Positions 7,244-15,191 of a DNA stretch of 29,340 nucleotides are shown one piece after another. Source of the stretch: Nocardiopsaceae bacterium (lineage in GTDB: Bacteria; Actinomycetota; Actinomycetes; Streptosporangiales; Streptosporangiaceae); assembly GCA_031254715.1 (NCBI GenBank), contig JAIRTY010000391.1, positions 1-29,340 on the forward strand. The letters are read 5' to 3'. A program made the position numbers and the translations under genes. Numbering within the stretch: position 1 is the stretch's first letter; each line of letters opens with the position of its first letter. The notes beneath the pieces are model-generated. The model made no database searches, was not told where the DNA came from, and saw nothing but the letters and a program-made list of their open reading frames with translations.

Positions 7244-8293
7244 TTAGGTGCGAAGCGACCTGGCACCCCTGCGGAGCCGCCGGTACAAGCGCGCCGCCCT
7301 GCCTCCGCCGGTCTTCGCCATGGGCGCGCCCGAAGCTCCGGTGGCCGATCCGCCTGCCCGCGCCAGCTTCCGGCGTTCTTGCACGCGAGCTGCCCGGATG
7401 CTGGAGCGGGCGAACAACTCGGCGTTCTGGTAGTGGCTCGAATAGCGGTCCCGAAGCTCACCGAGCGAGGCCTGCGCCTCCTCCGGCCCCTCTCCCCGGG
7501 CGAGGCGGTCGAGCGCGTCGTATGTTGCCTGCGCGAGCGCCTGGACATCGCCGGGCAGCTCCAGGGCGGACCAGTCGGCAGCGGCCCGCCGGAGCGATAC
7601 GTCGACCAACTCGCCGGCGTACCGCAGCCGCTCCTCGGGCACCGGACCGGCCAGCGGGATGGCCAGCTGCTGCTCCGCGACCGCCAGCGCGGATCGCCAG
7701 TCGCTCAGGAGGTCGTCGTACCGGACGATCGCGCGGCCCAGGGCGCGGGTTCGCTCCTCGGTGCCCAGCATCATGTTCAGCCAGCCCGCTGTGAGGGTAA
7801 CGGCGCTGGTCGACGTGCCGTAGGCCATCTCGCGGCTCCTAATGGACTCTGCCGGATGCCGGAGCATGGTCACGACCGAGACGTTCGCGCCGAGCTCTTC
7901 GGCAGTTCGCAGATAAAGCTCGAGGAACCAGGCCAGCCGAGGGTCCTTCACGACCACCCTGCCGGCAACCGAGAACTGCTCCTCCAGCCACTCGCGCAGG
8001 CGTCGCCTCGGGCGCTCCTGAGCTGCCACCTTCCCCGTCGCGGTCCACGCCCAAGGGCGGCCGTCCTGCGAGGCGACGTTCTGTGACCTCAGTAGCTCCT
8101 TGTGGAAGTCCACGGCCCACCGAGGCTCACCGAAGCCCACCGGGTTGGAGCCGTCCGGCTGCACCTCGGGGAGCGGGATGTGGAAGCCGAGGCGGCCCAT
8201 GAGGCCGGCGAAGAGGCTGGTGCCGCTCCTCCCGGACCCGGCGACGAGGAGCAATGACCGACCACCGTCAGGAGCTTCTCCTGCGAAATTCAT
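7244..8293 (-). CDS. Sulfotransferase family protein
   Basis: This 349-residue protein begins with the 5'-phosphosulfate loop LLLVAGSGRSGTSLFAGLMG (about residues 13-32). VKDPRLAWFLELYL (near residue 115) and the 3'-phosphate motif MLRHPAESIRSRE (near 143) follow. These are the PAPS-binding elements of the sulfotransferase family, which moves sulfate to a hydroxyl or amine on a carbohydrate or similar acceptor. The tail is basic (RLYRRLRRGARSLRT) and may contact membrane or polymer. The ATG at 8293 has no clear ribosome-binding site; a GTG at 8314 is possible but would overlap the divergent gene. Its position next to a wall-polymer polymerase suggests that a cell-surface glycan is the acceptor, which is an inference. 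Confidence 0.85.
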   Translation of the reverse strand: MNFAGEAPDGGRSLLLVAGSGRSGTSLFAGLMGRLGFHIPLPEVQPDGSNPVGFGEPRWAVDFHKELLRSQNVASQDGRPWAWTATGKVAAQERPRRRLREWLEEQFSVAGRVVVKDPRLAWFLELYLRTAEELGANVSVVTMLRHPAESIRSREMAYGTSTSAVTLTAGWLNMMLGTEERTRALGRAIVRYDDLLSDWRSALAVAEQQLAIPLAGPVPEERLRYAGELVDVSLRRAAADWSALELPGDVQALAQATYDALDRLARGEGPEEAQASLGELRDRYSSHYQNAELFARSSIRAARVQERRKLARAGGSATGASGAPMAKTGGGRAARLYRRLRRGARSLRT

Positions 8294-8308
8294 AAAGGGG
8301 ACTGTTGC

Positions 8309-11300
8309 ATGCACCGTGTGTTGCGGGCAACGCAGCGCCGCATAGTGAGAGCGCTCGCTGGGCTGACCTCGATCGGCCAGATCCGTTCCTTCTCGCGAAA
8401 CACCCTTGTCCGGTTGACGAGCCAGGTGCACCGCCGCGGGACCGTCCCGGGTCTGCTCTCCATCATCGTCCCGGTCTACGACGTCGAGGAGTACCTCGAC
8501 GAGTGCCTGGTGACGCTTCGCTTTCAGCAGTACCCGAAGGTGGAGATCGTCGTGGTCGACGACGGGTCCCCGGACAACAGCTTCGCCATCGCGAGGCGGC
8601 ACCAGCTTCGTGACCCCCGCATCCGCATCATCCGCCGGCCCAATGGCGGGCTGAGCGCGGCGCGCAATACCGGTGTCGCCGCCGCTCGCGGCGAGTTCCT
8701 GGCCTTCGCCGACTCCGACGACACGGTGCCCGTGGCGGGATACCGGGCCGCTGTGCAGAGCCTGAACGAGACCAGCTCGGACTTCGCCGTCCTGCCCTAC
8801 CGGCGGATCAAGGGGGCGGTCATCCTCCCGGCCAGCCCCAAGGTCCAGGGCGTGCACCGGGAGACACGGCGGGCCATCACCATCGATGACTACCCGGAGA
8901 TCCAGGCCAATGTGATCATGTGCTCCAAGATCTTCCGGCGTGACTTCTGGGACCGGCAGGGGCTCTCGTTCGCGGAGGGCGTCATCTACGAGGACCAGTT
9001 CGCATCGTCGGAGGTGTACGCCCGCGCCCGGGCGTTCGACGTGCTCACGGTGCCCGTCTACAACTGGCGGGTACGCGCCGGCTCCATTTCCAGGAACCAG
9101 CGGGAGCTCGCCAGTCTGCGTGCCTGGTTCGCCGCGGCCAACGAGTCCGTCCGGGTGCTGCAGCAAGCCGGTTCCTCCGCCGCGGTGGTCACCGAACGGG
9201 TCGTCCACCTGCTGGCGAACGCCATGCCTCAGTTCACCTCCCGGGTAGCCACGAGCGATCAGGGCTGCTGGGAGCTGCTCCGTGACGAACTCCCTGGGCT
9301 CGTGGACCAGCTCAGCCGAGAGCTGTACCTCTCGCGGGTCCCGGCTCGGCAGAAGGTTCTCAACCATCTGATCATGACGGACCAGCGGGCGGCAGCAGAG
9401 CAGTACATCCGGTCAGGAGGGCGCGGCATGCGCTCCACGCTCATGGGTGAGGAGGACGTCGGCCACGTTGCCTACCTGCCGTTCTGGCGCGACCCGGCGA
9501 CGGCGGTCCCGGACGAGTGCTTCCGCATCTCCGATGACCAGGCTCGGGCCACGTGCTCAATCCGCCGCGTCCGGGTCCTGGGCCCTGCCACTGTCGAGAT
9601 CGAGGCATGGGCGTTCATCCTGAACGTGGACATGTCGGACCGCGACCCCGAGGTCCGCGCCTATGCCCGGGCCCACGGGCACCAGGACGTGCCGCTGCCG
9701 GTGGAGCGGCGATTCGAGCAGGCCATTGACGAGTTGAACGTGCACGGCAGTGGCTACTGCGACTACCGTCATGGCGGCCTGGTCATCACCGTCGACACCA
9801 GCGCGCTGGGGGCGGGGACCTGGAAGGTCTGGCTGGAGCTGACGGCAGGGCCGCTTTCCCGCTCCATCGTGGCCGGCAACCCCTGGGCGTTTGGCTCGGG
9901 GATGCTCCGGCAGCCGGTCGCCGCCGGCGAAGGGCGGGCCGCGGTGGTGTCAGCGGAGCACCGGGGGCACTTGCTCCTGGAGGTCTTCGACCAAGCTCTG
10001 GTGGCCGAGCGAGCGGTGGTGGCGGACGGCGAGGTCCGCCTGCGGCTCAGAGGCCCGGTGCCGCAGCACATCAGGCTGCTGTCGCCCGGCCGGAAGCCGG
10101 TTCCGGGCCGTCAGGGAACTGCCACTTCTGACGGGGTGTGGACTGCCGCCTTCCCGGTCCCGCCGGCCGGCCATGGCAATGGGAAAGCTGCTACTTGCTG
10201 GGAGGTCCAGGCCACGAGCCTGGGGGGGAAGGTCCCGGTCCGGTTCGGGCCGGCCATTCCCTGGGTGCAGCAGCAAGGTGGGCTGCTCACCTGGCGTGCC
10301 GGGGTGAACCAGGATGGTGAACTCGAACTCTGGGCCCACCAGCGGTCAGCACACATCCTCGGGGCGGACATCAGCGACTCGGGCATCACCTTGCAGCTGC
10401 GCACGCACGGGCTTGATATCGCTGACTTCCAGGCAGTCCTCGAATCGAGCGGGGGGACGTCGTACGCCGCCGTCGAGGACGGCCCCGACGGCGCCACCGT
10501 CAGCCTGCCCTTTTTCGCGGAACGCTGGGGCGAAGCCGCCCAGCTGCTGCCGTCGGGCACCTACCGCTTCTTCCTGGTGCACCGGGAAACGGGAGAGTCC
10601 GTCGTACCGCTCGCTGGACCGGGATTCCTCGACGAGCTGCCGCAGGACGTGCTCACTCCCCACGCACGGGTTCGGCTGCGGCTCCGCCAGGGGGAGAGTG
10701 CGGTCAGCGTGGTGATCTCCGGCCCGGTTCCGGTCTCAGATCGCGGCACCCGCAACCAGCTTCGGCTGCAGCAGCTTGCCAACCAGGGCAAGGCCGACGA
10801 GCCTGCTGTCTTCTTCCGCAGCCTCTACGGCGAGGCTGCCAACGACAGCGGTCTGGCTATCCACCGTGAGCTGAGGCGGAGGAACACCGCTCTTACCCTG
10901 TACTGGTCGGTCCAGGACCTTGCCGTGCCCGTGCCGGAGGGTGCTGTGCCAGTGGTCGAGGAGACCGCGGAGTGGCACCAGCGGCTCGGATCGGCCCAGT
11001 ATGTCGTGCTGAACGTGCACCAGCCCGACTGGTACCGGAAACCACCCGGGCAGGTGATGGTGCAGACCTACCACGGCTATCCCTACAAGGGGATGGGCAA
11101 GGCATGGTGGGAGTTCACCGACATGCTCGACAAGCGGATCGCCTCCTACCTCGACCGTGCCGCCGTCTGGGACTACCTGGTGTCGCCGGCCTCATACGCC
11201 ACGCCGGCGCTGCTGACGGCCTTCTTCACGCCCGAGGCCGCGAGCAAGGTCGCGGTGATCGAGTCCGGCTATCCCCGCAACGACATCCTCCTGTCGGGCG

Positions 11301-11917
11301 AGGGCAGCAAGGTGAGGGACAGGATCAGGGCAGTCCTCGACATTGACGAGGGCCAGAAGGCGGTGCTCTATGCTCCTACCTTCCGTGACCACCTCAGCAC
11401 GGACGGTATGACCGCCGTGGTCGGCGAACTCTTCGACACGCAGGCAGCCGCCGAGGCTCTCGGCCCGGACTACGTTCTCCTGGTGCGCGGGCACGCCTTC
11501 CATGCCCGGGGGAACGCGGCGCGTGTGAGCGGTGGGAACATCCGCGATGTCACGTACTACCACGACGTCATGGAGCTCTGCCTCGCTTCCGACGCCGCCG
11601 TACTTGACTACTCCTCCTTGCGATTCGACTACGCGCTCATGCGGAAGCCGATGATCTTCCATGTCCCGGACAAGGAGACCTATCACGCCATGCGCCCGGC
11701 GATCATGCCGTACGGCCCTACGGCGCCCGGACCCCACGTCCGCTCGACCGAGGAGGCGGTCGCCGCCCTCCGGGACCTGGACGGTGTGGCCAGCCGCTAC
11801 CGCTCCGCCGTCGAGACCTTCATCTCCACTTACCTGGACCTCGAGGACGGACATGCCTCCGAGCGGGTCGTGGACACCGTGTTCGGCCCGTTGCGCTCCG
11901 CACCATCCGCGACCTAG
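8309..11917 (+). CDS. Bifunctional glycosyltransferase family 2 / CDP-glycerol glycerophosphotransferase
   Basis: This 1,202-residue fusion begins with a GT2 domain (residues about 50-290): SIIVPVYDVEEYLDE, VVVDDGSPDNS, and the metal-binding DSDD at 135-138. A middle section (about 390-860), rich in short beta-strand-like stretches, probably forms linker domains. The C-terminal third (about 870-1190) is a TagF/TarL-type polyol-phosphate transferase: QTYHGYPYKGMGK near 918, SGYPRNDIL, VLYAPTFRDH near 1019, LVRGHAFH near 1062, and DYSSLRFDYALMRKPMIF near 1099. It should add sugar and glycerol- or ribitol-phosphate units to a teichoic-acid-like polymer on the inner face of the membrane. The ATG at 8309 has AAAGGGGA about 7 bases upstream. 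Such fusions are known in actinobacteria. Its start is 15 bp from the divergent sulfotransferase start. Confidence 0.92.
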   Translation: MHRVLRATQRRIVRALAGLTSIGQIRSFSRNTLVRLTSQVHRRGTVPGLLSIIVPVYDVEEYLDECLVTLRFQQYPKVEIVVVDDGSPDNSFAIARRHQLRDPRIRIIRRPNGGLSAARNTGVAAARGEFLAFADSDDTVPVAGYRAAVQSLNETSSDFAVLPYRRIKGAVILPASPKVQGVHRETRRAITIDDYPEIQANVIMCSKIFRRDFWDRQGLSFAEGVIYEDQFASSEVYARARAFDVLTVPVYNWRVRAGSISRNQRELASLRAWFAAANESVRVLQQAGSSAAVVTERVVHLLANAMPQFTSRVATSDQGCWELLRDELPGLVDQLSRELYLSRVPARQKVLNHLIMTDQRAAAEQYIRSGGRGMRSTLMGEEDVGHVAYLPFWRDPATAVPDECFRISDDQARATCSIRRVRVLGPATVEIEAWAFILNVDMSDRDPEVRAYARAHGHQDVPLPVERRFEQAIDELNVHGSGYCDYRHGGLVITVDTSALGAGTWKVWLELTAGPLSRSIVAGNPWAFGSGMLRQPVAAGEGRAAVVSAEHRGHLLLEVFDQALVAERAVVADGEVRLRLRGPVPQHIRLLSPGRKPVPGRQGTATSDGVWTAAFPVPPAGHGNGKAATCWEVQATSLGGKVPVRFGPAIPWVQQQGGLLTWRAGVNQDGELELWAHQRSAHILGADISDSGITLQLRTHGLDIADFQAVLESSGGTSYAAVEDGPDGATVSLPFFAERWGEAAQLLPSGTYRFFLVHRETGESVVPLAGPGFLDELPQDVLTPHARVRLRLRQGESAVSVVISGPVPVSDRGTRNQLRLQQLANQGKADEPAVFFRSLYGEAANDSGLAIHRELRRRNTALTLYWSVQDLAVPVPEGAVPVVEETAEWHQRLGSAQYVVLNVHQPDWYRKPPGQVMVQTYHGYPYKGMGKAWWEFTDMLDKRIASYLDRAAVWDYLVSPASYATPALLTAFFTPEAASKVAVIESGYPRNDILLSGEGSKVRDRIRAVLDIDEGQKAVLYAPTFRDHLSTDGMTAVVGELFDTQAAAEALGPDYVLLVRGHAFHARGNAARVSGGNIRDVTYYHDVMELCLASDAAVLDYSSLRFDYALMRKPMIFHVPDKETYHAMRPAIMPYGPTAPGPHVRSTEEAVAALRDLDGVASRYRSAVETFISTYLDLEDGHASERVVDTVFGPLRSAPSAT

Positions 11918-11960
11918 TCGCGCGCACCCGGTCCGGCTGGAAGGCCACGGGCGGGTCCGG

Positions 11961-12557
11961 TCACCCCGGATGCACCCGGGCCTTCAGCAGGCCGGCAACA
12001 TCGGCCAGTGCCATCTGGGTGCGCCCGTGAACGCGTGGGTTGAGCAGCACGGTGCCGTCGAAGTCACCCGCCGACGCGAAGATCGCTACCGGCACGGTCA
12101 GCGCCTGGAAGAAGCCGAAGAGCGGCCGCATGGCGTGTTCGAGCATGAGCGCGTGGCGGTCTCCCCCACCGGTCGCCGCGAGCAGGACGAGCTTGTTGGT
12201 CAGGGCGTACTGCCCGACGAGGTCGAAGAAGTGCTTGAACATGCCGGGGTAGGAGCCGTGCGAGACCGGCGTCGCCGCGATCAGCAGATCGGCTTGCTCG
12301 GCCCGCTGGAGTGCTGCCTCGACTTCTTCGGTGACGTCGTCGCGCCCGGTCGCGCCGGTGAATCCCGGTCCCAGGCGGTAGACGTCGATCCGGGAGGCCT
12401 CGAAGGGGACAATCTCCCCCAGGGCCGACAGGATGACGTCGACCAGTCCCATGGTCTTGGACTGCTGGTTCGGGCTGCCGTTGACCACGACGACGCGGAG
12501 GACCGTTCCGGCGGCCGATGCAGCAGGCGCGGCGCCATCCAGAACTGGGGCAGTCAT
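11961..12557 (-). CDS. NAD(P)H-dependent FMN reductase (CE1759-like)
   Basis: This 198-residue flavodoxin-like reductase has VVVNGSPNQQSKTMGLVD as its FMN phosphate loop (residues about 19-36). ATPVSHGSYPGMFKHFFD (about 93-110) is the isoalloxazine-binding segment, followed by LLAATGGGDRHA. It would supply reduced FMN to a partner monooxygenase. Its ATG overlaps the stop of the upstream luciferase-like gene by four bases (ATGA), so the two are translationally coupled and very probably act together. It converges with the teichoic acid polymerase gene, 43 bp away. Confidence 0.9.
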   Translation of the reverse strand: MTAPVLDGAAPAASAAGTVLRVVVVNGSPNQQSKTMGLVDVILSALGEIVPFEASRIDVYRLGPGFTGATGRDDVTEEVEAALQRAEQADLLIAATPVSHGSYPGMFKHFFDLVGQYALTNKLVLLAATGGGDRHALMLEHAMRPLFGFFQALTVPVAIFASAGDFDGTVLLNPRVHGRTQMALADVAGLLKARVHPG

Positions 12558-13615
12558 GCCGCCGCCACCACGCGCCCAGCGACCTCGCGCCGTACGACTG
12601 GCGCGACATCGGTGCCGAGCCGCTCGATCGCTTCGAGGTGCTCCTGCTGCGGCATCCCGCCGAAGCCGATGTGGATGATGGCGCGGGTCAGTCCATAAAG
12701 CTCGTGATAGGCGAGCAGCTTGTCGATGATCTCCTGCGAGCTGCCTACCAGCAGGCCGGACCCGGGTGAGGACTGCGCGTCGAATACCGGCCGCGAAAGC
12801 GCGAACCCGGCGCCGCGCTGATGGTTGTTCTCCATCATCCCTTGCGCGAAGTAGGGGTACATCACATCCCGCGCATGCTGGCTGGACCGCCCCACGAATC
12901 CGTGTGCGTTGATGCTGACCGGCAGCGCCTGGGCGTCGTAGCCCGCCTTGGCAGCGGCCGCGCGGTACAACTGGACCGTCTGCTCGTGGAAGGTGATCGG
13001 CCCGAGCAGCAGTCCCAGCGCCATCGGCAGGCCCAGCCGGCCGGTGCTGATCGCGGATGCCGGGGAGCCGCCGACTCCTACCCAGACCGGGATCGTGGTG
13101 CCGTCGGCGCGGGGCGCGATATCGGCGTCAACCAGGGGCGCGCGGAAGCGCCCGTTCCAGGTGAGCGGGTTCTGCTCGCGGATCTTGAGCAGCAGGTCAA
13201 GCTTTTCCCGGAACAGGTCGGCGTAGTCCTGCAGGTCGTACCCGAACAGGGGGAAGGACTCGGTGTAGGAGCCGCGCCCGGCGATGATCTCGGCCCGCCC
13301 GGCCGACAGCAGGTCTATGGTCGCGAACTGCTCCCACACCCGCACCGGATCCTCCGAGCTGAGGACCGTGACCGAGCTCGTCAGCCGGATCCGCTCGGTC
13401 ACCGCCGCCGCGGCGGCCAGCAGTATCGACGGTGCCGACCCGACGAAGTCGCTGCGGTGGTGCTCCCCCACTCCGAACACGTCAAGGCCCACCTGGTCGG
13501 CGGCACGTGCCTGCTCGATCGTGTCGCGGACACGCTGCCGCGGTGACGGGCGAGCACCGGTGGCCGGGTCCTTGGTGACTTCCCCGAATGTCATGACCCC
13601 GATCTCGAACGCCAT
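12554..13615 (-). CDS. LLM class flavin-dependent monooxygenase (CE1758-like)
   Basis: This 353-residue bacterial-luciferase-like TIM barrel opens with FEIGVMTFGEV and has DVFGVGEHHRSDFVGSAPSILLAAAA and RIRLTSSVTVLSSEDPVRVWEQFATIDLLSAGRAEIIAGRGS. These are the usual LLM strand and flavin-binding blocks; VGVGGSPASA is the later phosphate region. It would oxidise an organic substrate with O2 and the FMNH2 made by the coupled reductase. The ATG at 13615 has GGAGGTG 5 bases upstream. It is divergent from a MarR regulator with two related palindromes between them, so it is probably induced by a small phenolic or other toxic ligand. The natural substrate is unknown. Confidence 0.92.
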   Translation of the reverse strand: MAFEIGVMTFGEVTKDPATGARPSPRQRVRDTIEQARAADQVGLDVFGVGEHHRSDFVGSAPSILLAAAAAVTERIRLTSSVTVLSSEDPVRVWEQFATIDLLSAGRAEIIAGRGSYTESFPLFGYDLQDYADLFREKLDLLLKIREQNPLTWNGRFRAPLVDADIAPRADGTTIPVWVGVGGSPASAISTGRLGLPMALGLLLGPITFHEQTVQLYRAAAAKAGYDAQALPVSINAHGFVGRSSQHARDVMYPYFAQGMMENNHQRGAGFALSRPVFDAQSSPGSGLLVGSSQEIIDKLLAYHELYGLTRAIIHIGFGGMPQQEHLEAIERLGTDVAPVVRREVAGRVVAAA

Positions 13616-13663
13616 CTTGACACCTCCGTTGCCTCAGTGGGATGCGCGGTGTTATCCATGATA

Positions 13664-13683
13664 ATTTGTCTGCGCAGACAAAT
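13664..13683. promoter_or_regulatory. MarR-type operator 1, perfect 20-bp palindrome
   Basis: ATTTGTCTGCGCAGACAAAT is a perfect palindrome in the gap between the divergent monooxygenase and MarR genes, about 50 bp upstream of the monooxygenase start. It flanks an AT-rich element (TTATCAT on the minus strand) that could be the -10 of the monooxygenase promoter. Its core recurs at 13745-13758. Confidence 0.75.
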
Positions 13684-13707
13684 ATTCCGTCGAGGCAGGA
13701 GTTGCTG

Positions 13708-13815
13708 ATGGACGCTGGCGCCGGGACCCGCCCAGCCTGGAATCTGCCTGCGCAGGCAACTGCCGAGCTGGTACGGGGTGATGCCGCCGGATACGCTGCC
13801 GTTCATGCCGACTGA
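13708..13815 (+). CDS. Possible 35-residue leader peptide upstream of marR-type gene
   Basis: An ATG at 13708 has a strong AGGAG site 6 bases upstream, better than any visible for the MarR gene itself. The frame is open for 35 codons (MDAGAGTRPAWNLPAQ... ending in HAD) and stops at 13813-13815, just after an in-frame MarR ATG at 13805. Its third codon positions are less GC-biased than those of real genes here, so it may be a regulatory leader or chance. If translated, it could couple ribosomes to a MarR start at 13805. Confidence 0.3.
   Translation: MDAGAGTRPAWNLPAQATAELVRGDAAGYAAVHAD
13745..13758. promoter_or_regulatory. MarR-type operator 2
   Basis: TGCCTGCGCAGGCA is a perfect 14-bp palindrome sharing the pattern TGYCTGCGCAGRCA with operator 1. 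The two centres are 78 bp apart. It lies about 20 bp upstream of the MarR start, suiting autoregulation. Confidence 0.65.
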
Positions 13816-14308
13816 CCGCCTGCGGGACATCGAGATGCAAGCCTGGCGCGGGTTCCTGGAGACTCACGAGCGGCTCTGGCGTGCCATAGCGGCGGGCCTC
13901 GCCCCGCTGAACGTGAGCATGGCCGAGTACAGCGTGCTCGCCCTGCTCGGCGAGACGGGGACAAAGGGCATGCGCATGTCCGATCTCGCCGAACGGCGCC
14001 TGATGTCCAGCGGCGGGTTCACCCGCCTCGCCGACCGGCTCGAAACGCGCGGGCTGATCGAACGGCGGCGGTCCCCCGCCGATGGCCGCAGCGTGGAGGC
14101 CGTCTTGACCAGGGACGGCAGGATGCTGCTGCGCAGAGCCTGGCGCCAGCAGCTAGGCGACCTGCGCACGTTCTTCTTCGCCCGGCTCACCGACGACGAC
14201 CTCCGCTGCCTCGCCGCCGTGTGGTCCCGCCTGGCCCCCGCCGCCGGCGCGATCGCAGCGGATTACCCGGAGCCCGGCGGAGGAAATGCCCTGGTTCGCC
14301 AGCCATGA
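13778..14308 (+). CDS. MarR-family transcriptional regulator
   Basis: This 176-residue winged-helix protein has MAEYSVLALLGETGTKGMRMSDLAERRLMSSGGFTRLADRLETRGLIERRRSPADGRSVEAVLT, the MarR recognition helix followed by the wing with its DGR motif. Helices at both ends would form the dimer. It is divergent from the LLM monooxygenase gene, and two matching palindromes lie between, so it probably represses that operon and itself until a ligand binds. The start is uncertain: GTG 13778, ATG 13781 and ATG 13805 are all in frame and none has a clear ribosome-binding site. The GC-biased codon pattern already holds from 13778. Confidence 0.88.
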   Translation: MMPPDTLPFMPTDRLRDIEMQAWRGFLETHERLWRAIAAGLAPLNVSMAEYSVLALLGETGTKGMRMSDLAERRLMSSGGFTRLADRLETRGLIERRRSPADGRSVEAVLTRDGRMLLRRAWRQQLGDLRTFFFARLTDDDLRCLAAVWSRLAPAAGAIAADYPEPGGGNALVRQP

Positions 14309-14323
14309 TCGGAAGGGGCTGGG

Positions 14324-14348
14324 CGCTGCCGATCATCGATCGGCAGCG
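14324..14348. terminator. Strong hairpin after the MarR gene
   Basis: CGCTGCCGATC (14324-14334) and GATCGGCAGCG (14338-14348) form a perfect 11-bp stem with a 3-base loop, 16 bp past the MarR stop. There is no T-run, as is common for actinobacterial terminators. It also ends just 12 bp before the antitoxin promoter dyad, so it could instead be an extra binding site for that promoter. Confidence 0.5.
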
Positions 14349-14360
14349 GCACCAACAATC

Positions 14361-14375
14361 GACTACACTGTAGTC
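14361..14375 (+). promoter_or_regulatory. Toxin-antitoxin operator/-10 dyad abutting the start codon
   Basis: GACTACACTGTAGTC is a perfect 15-bp dyad (7-bp arms, central C) ending at the base before the antitoxin ATG (14376). It contains TACACT (14364-14369), a plausible -10 hexamer that would place the transcription start on the ATG, giving a leaderless mRNA. No good -35 element is visible. An RHH antitoxin binding here would block its own promoter. Confidence 0.6.
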
Positions 14376-14822
14376 ATGAGCAAGCGTGCTGCAACGCCAG
14401 TCAGGTTCGACACTGCGGTGGCGGAACGACTCTCTTCCTTCGTCGCCGCCAACCCCGGCATGTCTCTCTCGTCGGCGGCGAACCGGCTGGTCGATGAAGC
14501 GCTGAGAATGAGCGAGCATCCTGGGATCGTGTTCCGGCCAGGACCCACGGGGCGCCGTGCGGGCCTGGTCGCCGGCCCTGACGTGTGGGAAGTCGTCCGC
14601 GCCGTCAGGTCGGCCCGCGCACACGAACCGGATATGACCGAGGACAGCCTGCTCACCTTGGTGGCCGGCAACACCGGCGTCCCGGTCCGCCTCATCCGGG
14701 TCGCAGTCCGCTACTGGGCTTCCTATCCCGGGGACATCGACGCCGAAATCTCTGCCGCATCGGCAGCCGAGGAGGCGGCCGAAGACACCTGGCGGCGCGA
14801 ACGCGAGCTGCTCGCCGGGTGA
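14376..14822 (+). CDS. Antitoxin-like protein with RHH-type N-terminus
   Basis: This 148-residue protein has a short N-terminal region (TPVRFDTAVAERLSSFVAANPGMSLSSAANRLVDEALRM) that looks like a ribbon-helix-helix DNA-binding fold. A C-terminal region (ARAHEPDMTEDSLLTLVAGNTGVPVRLIRVAVRYWASYPGDID) resembles the DUF433-like part of VapB45-type antitoxins. It probably binds the toxin encoded 3 bp downstream and represses its own promoter. The ATG at 14376 is chosen because homology begins there and a promoter dyad abuts it; an upstream in-frame start at 14286 would run through the dyad and hairpin. The acidic Ala/Glu-rich tail is typical of toxin-binding segments. Confidence 0.78.
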   Translation: MSKRAATPVRFDTAVAERLSSFVAANPGMSLSSAANRLVDEALRMSEHPGIVFRPGPTGRRAGLVAGPDVWEVVRAVRSARAHEPDMTEDSLLTLVAGNTGVPVRLIRVAVRYWASYPGDIDAEISAASAAEEAAEDTWRRERELLAG

Positions 14823-14825
14823 GAG

Positions 14826-15191
14826 ATGACGAGCTTGCTGCTGGACGAGATGTTCTCAGGCGCAATCGCCGATCAACTGCGTGCCAAAGGCCATGACGTC
14901 ATCGCCGTTGTAGCTGATCCCGCCCTCGTCGGGCTCTCAGACGATCAGATCCTGGCCCACGCGACCGAGACTGGACGTGCCCTCGTCACTGCCAACATCA
15001 AAGACTTCATGCCCCTGGATGCCCGTTACCGCGCCGCAAACCAGACCCACGCAGGGCTGATCCTGGTCTCCACCAAGACCTTCCACCAGGACCGCAACTT
15101 CACCCCCGCCATCACGAGCGCGCTATCGGCCCTCATCGACAAACCCGGCCAGATCCAGCGCGGCCGAGTCCTATTCCTCCCGCACAGGTAG
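14826..15191 (+). CDS. DUF5615 PIN-like toxin
   Basis: This 121-residue protein matches the DUF5615/Mut7-C-like branch of PIN nucleases. It has LLLDEMF with acidic D7/E8, GHDVIAV, LSDDQILAHATETGRALVTANIKDF with D39/D40 and D60, and a final LILVST strand. These acids would hold Mg2+ for RNA cleavage. It starts 3 bases after the antitoxin stop and must be co-expressed with it. Such pairs (VapBC45-like) act as growth-inhibition or defence modules; the RNA target is unknown. All key acids appear present, so the toxin is probably active. Confidence 0.82.
   Translation: MTSLLLDEMFSGAIADQLRAKGHDVIAVVADPALVGLSDDQILAHATETGRALVTANIKDFMPLDARYRAANQTHAGLILVSTKTFHQDRNFTPAITSALSALIDKPGQIQRGRVLFLPHR

Noticed and set aside
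8294..9367. Minus-strand open frame extending the sulfotransferase by about 350 residues
   Set aside because: It is the antisense of the GT2 domain; sulfotransferase similarity begins at the ATG at 8293.
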